Shown: positions 60,426 through 64,000 of the stretch, in pieces
Layout of the letters: each line of letters begins with the position of its first letter
Position numbering within the stretch: the stretch's first letter is position 1
Assembly (NCBI GenBank): GCA_902470365.1
Contig: CABRFZ010000003.1
Location: forward strand, 1 to 64,000
DNA length: 64,000 bases
Direction of reading: 5' to 3'
Source: an uncultured Collinsella sp.
Lineage (GTDB): Bacteria > Actinomycetota > Coriobacteriia > Coriobacteriales > Coriobacteriaceae
Made by a program: the position numbers and the translations under genes
The notes under the pieces: generated by a model
Told to the model about the DNA's origin: nothing
Database searches by the model: none
What the model saw: the letters and a program-made list of their open reading frames with translations, nothing else

Positions 60426-61106
60426 ATGGAGGCTTACAAGCAAGAGTTCATCAAGTTTATGGTTGAGTCCGACGTTCTTAAGTTCGGCAGCTTTACACTC
60501 AAGAGCGGCCGTCAGTCCCCGTTCTTTATGAACGCCGGCGCTTACGTGACGGGCTATCAGCTCAAGAAGCTGGGCGAGTATTACGCCCAGGCCATCCACG
60601 ATAACTTTGGCGACGACTTTGATGTGCTGTTTGGACCGGCCTACAAGGGTATTCCGCTGGCCGTCGTGACCGCAATTGCCTACCACGAGCTGTACGGCAA
60701 GGAGGTCAAGTACTGCTGCGACCGCAAGGAGGCCAAGGACCACGGTGCCGATAAGGGCAACCTGCTGGGTTATGAGCCCAAGGACGGCGACCGCGTGATT
60801 ATGGTCGAGGATGTCACCACCAGCGGCAAGTCCATCGACGAGACCTATCCCAAGGTCAAGGCTGCTGCCGATGTCGAGATTAAGGGCCTGATCGTGTCCC
60901 TCAACCGCATGGAGGTCGGCAAGGGCGGTGTGACCACCGCGCAGAAGGAGATCGAGGCCAAGTACGGTTTCCCCGTCGCGAGCATCGTCTCCATGGCTGA
61001 GGTCGTCGAGACCCTCTACAACCACGAGATCGACGGCAAGGTTGTCATCGACGACGAGCTCAAGACCGCCATCGACGCCTACTACGAGCAGTACGGAGCA
61101 CGTTAG
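60426..61106 (+). CDS. pyrE: Orotate phosphoribosyltransferase
   Basis: 226 residues. The phosphoribosyl-pyrophosphate site VIMVEDVTTSGKS and the N-terminal FGSFTLKSGRQSPFFMNAG are diagnostic. It converts orotate plus PRPP to OMP in pyrimidine synthesis. GAGAGGAG precedes the ATG. Other pyr genes are absent nearby. A repeat unit starts at the stop codon. Confidence 0.96.
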   Translation: MEAYKQEFIKFMVESDVLKFGSFTLKSGRQSPFFMNAGAYVTGYQLKKLGEYYAQAIHDNFGDDFDVLFGPAYKGIPLAVVTAIAYHELYGKEVKYCCDRKEAKDHGADKGNLLGYEPKDGDRVIMVEDVTTSGKSIDETYPKVKAAADVEIKGLIVSLNRMEVGKGGVTTAQKEIEAKYGFPVASIVSMAEVVETLYNHEIDGKVVIDDELKTAIDAYYEQYGAR

Positions 61107-61272
61107 TTACGGCGTTTTACCAAACGCCGTAACTGCTCGACGCTGCGCGGGCCGCATTTGGACAATCTGACGTTCAACTTCAAGGGCGCGACCAGAAGGT
61201 CAGCGCCCTTTCGTTTCACGTCACCTTGTCTCAAATGCGACCCGCTCGCTGTCCGTTCTCTACCTGCGGCGT
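61106..61272. repeat. Three-hairpin element, copy 1
   Basis: A 167-bp unit: hairpin 1 GTTACGGCGTTT/AAACGCCGTAAC (perfect 12 bp, 61106-61133); a middle pair with arms GCGGGCCGCATTTG..CAA and TTG..CAAATGCG..CCGC; and inner hairpin AAGGGCGC..GCGCCCTT. The constant parts match copy 2 at 63122-63287 closely, while the middle arms are different but still self-complementary. It could also act as the pyrE terminator. Confidence 0.85.
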
Positions 61273-61369
61273 CGTCTTGCTCCGAATGCGGCCCGTTCGC
61301 TGCCGTTGCCAAGGCATCGGCGTTGCCGGACTAGTCATTGGGGACGTTCATAAATGACTACTCAGGAAT

Positions 61370-61433
61370 GAGCGTGGATAATCTCCCGTTTTTGGCCTGT
61401 GTGCGGGCTCAAAGTGGGAGATTATCCACGCTC
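61370..61433. repeat. Perfect 18-bp hairpin
   Basis: GAGCGTGGATAATCTCCC (61370-61387) pairs exactly with 61416-61433, with a 28-nt loop. It follows a short 'GTCATTGGGGACGTTC' repeat fragment (61333-61360). The remaining 61434-61717 stretch holds no gene that I can support. Confidence 0.8.
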
Positions 61434-61717
61434 GTTAGTTAAGCGTCCGAAAATCCACACTCGCCAAACCTACCAAAAAGGGACGGTTTTATTTTGGCAC
61501 GTTTCGGTCGGTATCAGGAAGTGTCAGGGACGGGGCGGCGGCAGGACTCGAGAGCGAAAAGAAGTATCGGGTTTGGTGCGCCCGCTTCTGCCCGTCCCGC
61601 GCGTGGGCGATACTCGGCTTATCGAACCGCGATGCAAAGGAGATGCTCATCCCACGAGCACTACCGAGAAGGGCTTGCGATTCGAGCCCTCGCCTTAGTA
61701 TTTTGGTCATTTGGCAC

Positions 61718-61723
61718 TATAAT
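61718..61723 (+). promoter_or_regulatory. -10 box TATAAT before crr
   Basis: A consensus TATAAT lies 50 bp before the EIIA start. The -35 region is poor (TTAGTA at 17 bp). Confidence 0.4.
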
Positions 61724-61772
61724 TACCGTAGGCATGCGCACAACGTTGCGCTTAATCAAGAGGAGAAAACGT

Positions 61773-62309
61773 ATGGGTCTGTTTGATATGTTCAAGAAGA
61801 AGGCTGAGCCCGCGGCTGCCGCTGCTCCGGCCTCCATCTCTGCTTCTGCCGGCGCCGACGTGCTGTGCTCGCCCGTCAAGGGCAAGGTCATCAAGATGGC
61901 CGACGTGCCCGATCCCGTCTTTGGCGGCGAGGTTCTGGGCAAGGGCTGTGCCGTGTGGCCCGAGGACGATCTGGTCTACGCTCCCTGCGACGGTAAGGTG
62001 ACCGTCACCATGGGTCACGCCGTGGGTCTGCAGTCCGATAGCGGCATCGAGGTTCTGGTGCACGCTGGCGTCGATACCGTCAACATGAACGGCGATGGCT
62101 TCGAGGGCTTCGTCAAGGCCGACGACGTTGTGAAGGCTGGCCAGCCCATACTCAAGATCGACCGCGCCAAGATCGCCGCTGCCGGTTACAAGGACTGCGT
62201 CGTCGTGGCCGTGTCCAACACCGCCGAGTTTGCCGATGTCGAGCTCACCGTCGAGGCAGAGTCCGCCGTCGCCGCCGGTGACGCTATCGTCAAGGTCGTC
62301 CGCAAGTAA
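61773..62309 (+). CDS. crr: Stand-alone glucose-type PTS EIIA
   Basis: 178 residues. After an Ala/Pro-rich linker the EIIA-Glc fold spans ~28-178. Both active-site histidines are visible: the one in VTMGHAVGLQS and the phosphorylated one in EVLVHAGVDTVNM. GGEVLGKG and FVKADDVVKAGQ are family blocks. It accepts phosphate from HPr and passes it to an EIIB, and may have regulatory roles. GAGGAG precedes the ATG. No EIIBC partner is nearby, so it may serve several transporters. Confidence 0.93.
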   Translation: MGLFDMFKKKAEPAAAAAPASISASAGADVLCSPVKGKVIKMADVPDPVFGGEVLGKGCAVWPEDDLVYAPCDGKVTVTMGHAVGLQSDSGIEVLVHAGVDTVNMNGDGFEGFVKADDVVKAGQPILKIDRAKIAAAGYKDCVVVAVSNTAEFADVELTVEAESAVAAGDAIVKVVRK

Positions 62310-62335
62310 ACTGCGGCGTCCAAAGGATGTGCAAG

Positions 62336-62364
62336 GGTGGTCGGGTTTTCCAGCCACCTTTTTT
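62336..62364 (+). terminator. Intrinsic terminator after crr
   Basis: GGTGGTCGG pairs with CCAGCCACC (one mismatch, one G-T) and TTTTTT follows. Confidence 0.8.
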
Positions 62365-62545
62365 ATTGCACCGTGGGGAAGCGTTTTATTGCACGTTGGG
62401 CGGGCTTGCAAACCGTTCGGACGCTAAAACGAACCGACCACGCCTTCGCGTTGCCGAGGGTGTTCATAAGTGGATAGTATGGGCTTACTTATTACAACGT
62501 GTGCCGCGTCCGGGAAGCGCGGTGCCGCTCATTGGGAGGAACAAC

Positions 62546-63103
62546 ATGAAAAAGAAGCTGCTGCTTGCGCCCCTCATGGCCGTCTTGGTTGCATGTGTGG
62601 TCGTGCTTTCCGGCTGTGGAGGTCCTTCGGTTGAGGAGCTCATCACCGAGGATCTTACGACGCAGTTTGACGAGGTCAAGAACGGTGGCGACGACTTCCT
62701 TTCTGGTCTGGAGGAGGCTTCGGGCGACGAGTTCGAGCAGCTGGGTATCGATCCCAAGGAGTATGCCAAGACCTATCTCGAGGGCTTTGACTACAAGATC
62801 GGCGACGTGACGGTCGACGAGGACAAGGGTGTCGCGACCGCCGAGGTCTCTATCACCTGCAAGTCTATGAACAAAATCGTCGAGGACTTCTCCACCCAGT
62901 ATCAGGAGAAGGTCGCCGCGCTTGATACGGTTCCTTCCGATGACGAGCTGTACAAGATGGCCGGTCAGGTTATGGTCGATGTGACCAAGGCCACCGAGCC
63001 CAGGAAGACCACGGTTATCTTCAAGTACACCTGCAACGACGACGGCGAGTGGTCTGCCGACGACTCCGTCAACTCCGAGATGATGGATGCAATGCTGAGC
63101 TAG
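62546..63103 (+). CDS. Small lipoprotein (DUF5105-like)
   Basis: 185 residues. The signal peptide and lipobox VVLSGC anchor it at the membrane. The mature part (~27-185) is acidic and alpha/beta, with EELITEDLTTQFDEVKNG and KTTVIFKYTCNDDGEW, as in small Gram-positive lipoproteins of unknown role. GGGAGGA precedes the ATG. A repeat copy begins 19 bp after its stop. Confidence 0.72.
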   Translation: MKKKLLLAPLMAVLVACVVVLSGCGGPSVEELITEDLTTQFDEVKNGGDDFLSGLEEASGDEFEQLGIDPKEYAKTYLEGFDYKIGDVTVDEDKGVATAEVSITCKSMNKIVEDFSTQYQEKVAALDTVPSDDELYKMAGQVMVDVTKATEPRKTTVIFKYTCNDDGEWSADDSVNSEMMDAMLS

Positions 63104-63121
63104 TTCGTTGCGCGGTAGTTC

Positions 63122-63287
63122 GTTACGGCGTTTTACCAAACGCCGTAACTGCTCGACGCTGCAAACGCCCCTAAGCGGCAATCTGACGTTCAATTTCAAG
63201 GGCGCGACCAGAAGGTCAGCGCCCTTTCATTTCACGTCACCTTGCTCGCTTAGGGGCGTTTTCGCTGTCCGTTCTCTACCTGCGGCG
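63122..63287. repeat. Three-hairpin element, copy 2
   Basis: A 166-bp unit in the same orientation as 61106-61272. The hairpin 1 and inner AAGGGCGC..GCGCCCTTT blocks are almost unchanged. The middle arms are AAACGCCCCTAAGCG and CGCTTAGGGGCGTTT, perfectly complementary but unrelated to the arms of copy 1. The two copies bracket crr and the lipoprotein gene. Confidence 0.87.
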
Positions 63288-63364
63288 TTGCCGTGGTGGT
63301 CATTGGGGCGGCACTTGGGGACGTTCCTTTTCTGCCGGCAGTTGGGGACACTCCTTGTGCCAGC

Positions 63365-63552
63365 GTTGCATCGAGTGCTTGGGAAGATGCAACCCGGTTT
63401 TTGGTCAAATTCCGGGTCGCGGTTTCCGGATGGGGCGGGTAGCGGAAACTGCGACCCGGAATATTGCTCTGAAGTGGGATGCGGTTTCCCTGATGCGCCT
63501 CAAACGGAAAGCGCATCCCATTCCGGAGCTTCAAAACGGGATGCGCTTTCCG
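63365..63552. repeat. Array of alternating inverted repeats
   Basis: GTTGCATC/GATGCAAC (63365-63393) is followed by related arms GGGTCGCGGTTTCCG (63410-63428), its complement (63443-63461), GGGATGCGGTTTCC (63475-63489), its complement (63506-63520) and a fifth forward copy (63537-63552). The spacing between same-strand copies is 62-65 bp. It lies between convergent genes. A 'TTGGGGACGTTCC' repeat fragment occupies 63298-63360. Confidence 0.75.
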
Positions 63553-63593
63553 CGCGGAAGAATTGTCGCAGCTGCGTTAAGCAGTGTCGCTCG

Positions 63594-64000
63594 TTACTCG
63601 CCCAGGATTAGCGCTGCGAGCTCGCCCTGGGTGTCCACCACGTAGTCGGCGCCGGCGGCTTCCAGCTCTGCGCGGCCGCGGAAGCCCCAGCTGACGCCCG
63701 CACTCTTAAGGCCGGCGTTGTGGCCGGTCAGGATATCGACATTGGAATCGCCTACGTAGAGCGTGGTCGCCGGGTCGGCGCCTAGCTCTTCCATCACATG
63801 CAGCGTGACGGGTGCTTCGGGCTTGGGCGGAAACGCATCGACACGGCCCTGCACCAGCGCAAAGCGCTCGGAACCAAAATACTTTTCGATAAGCGGAGCC
63901 GCCGAGACGTGGTCCTTGTTAGTGAGCACGGCAAGCTGAACGCCCGCGGCGCGCAAGCGGTCGAGCATCTCGATCGTGCCGGCATAGGGAGCGGTGTGGT
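63594..64000 (-). CDS. HAD-family phosphatase, phosphoglycolate phosphatase-like (partial)
   Basis: The C-terminal ~135 residues; the gene runs off the right edge. The visible motifs are HAD motif II VLTNKD, a Lys in PPKPEAP (motif III) and the acidic motif IV YVGDSNVDILTGHNAG. HTAPYAGTIEMLDRLRAAG just upstream is the usual cap/core junction of Gph-type enzymes. It would hydrolyse a small phosphate monoester such as 2-phosphoglycolate. The nucleophile motif DxDGT lies outside the window. Confidence 0.88.
   Translation of the reverse strand, partial: HTAPYAGTIEMLDRLRAAGVQLAVLTNKDHVSAAPLIEKYFGSERFALVQGRVDAFPPKPEAPVTLHVMEELGADPATTLYVGDSNVDILTGHNAGLKSAGVSWGFRGRAELEAAGADYVVDTQGELAALILGE

Noticed and set aside
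61640..61700. tRNA-like segment (CGATTCGAGCCC)
   Set aside because: Only a T-arm-like string is present; no acceptor or anticodon stem can be formed.

Overview
The window reads as one contiguous piece of a high-GC, strictly fermentative, gut-type actinobacterium. The best guess is the class Coriobacteriia, close to Collinsella. The reasons are an Ech-type energy-converting hydrogenase with no respiratory chain in view, a huge LPXTG-anchored pilin-repeat adhesin, an NRAMP-related magnesium transporter of the kind known from Eggerthella, a membrane-embedded LuxR regulator, LuxS, and intergenic regions packed with long hairpins. This assignment comes from gene content only. No rRNA is present, and the only RNA gene seen is an initiator-type tRNA-Met.

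Layout. 0.2-1.3 kb: coaX (minus) and tRNA-fMet. 1.3-1.6 kb: an array of four hairpins. 1.8-3.8 kb: an FMN/Fe-S/FAD enoate-reductase-type flavoenzyme. 4.25-4.6 kb: a small two-helix-turn-helix protein. 4.9-10.6 kb: the five-gene ech operon, in which EchA and EchB are fused. 10.7-19.2 kb: a 2457-residue surface adhesin bracketed by two families of ~155-nt hairpin elements in mirror order (A-B-adhesin-B-A). 19.3-24.6 kb: a NarL-type two-component pair divergent from a three-gene ABC-2 exporter. 24.6-28.4 kb: a LolD/FtsX-type ABC transporter bracketed by two copies of another repeat. 28.5-31.7 kb: a DUF362 ferredoxin, an alpha/beta hydrolase and a hemolysin-III protein. 31.8-36.8 kb: CorC/CNNM transporter, a CphA-N-like protein, YtxH and PRC-barrel proteins, and a NodB-type protein that lacks its catalytic histidines. 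37.1-40.3 kb: a PRC-MgtE_N-CBS membrane protein joined to an NRAMP-related transporter. 40.8-43.0 kb: an acyltransferase/SGNH protein. 43.2-45.8 kb: ribokinase, nucleoside hydrolase and LuxS. 45.9-50.7 kb: a DUF4867 protein and a three-gene sensor operon. 50.8-55.1 kb: a lipoprotein and an SPFH/zinc-ribbon envelope cluster. 55.5-57.0 kb: a 12-TM LuxR regulator. 57.2-60.2 kb: an MgtA-type Mg2+ ATPase with a candidate leader peptide. 60.4-63.1 kb: pyrE, a glucose-type EIIA and a lipoprotein. The right edge cuts a HAD phosphatase.

Three themes recur. First, energy: Ech would oxidise reduced ferredoxin, make H2 and pump ions, which suits a fermenter. Second, magnesium: three separate systems (MgtE-like plus NRMT pair, CorC/CNNM, MgtA) occur within 30 kb, two of them with unusual architecture or leader sequence. 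Third, repeats: gene modules (adhesin; ABC transporter; EIIA plus lipoprotein) are each bordered on both sides by copies of the same intergenic hairpin family. Two of these families keep a constant scaffold but carry element-specific arms that stay self-complementary. I regard that as the most likely undescribed feature here. All functional statements rest on motif recognition by eye; no database search was run.
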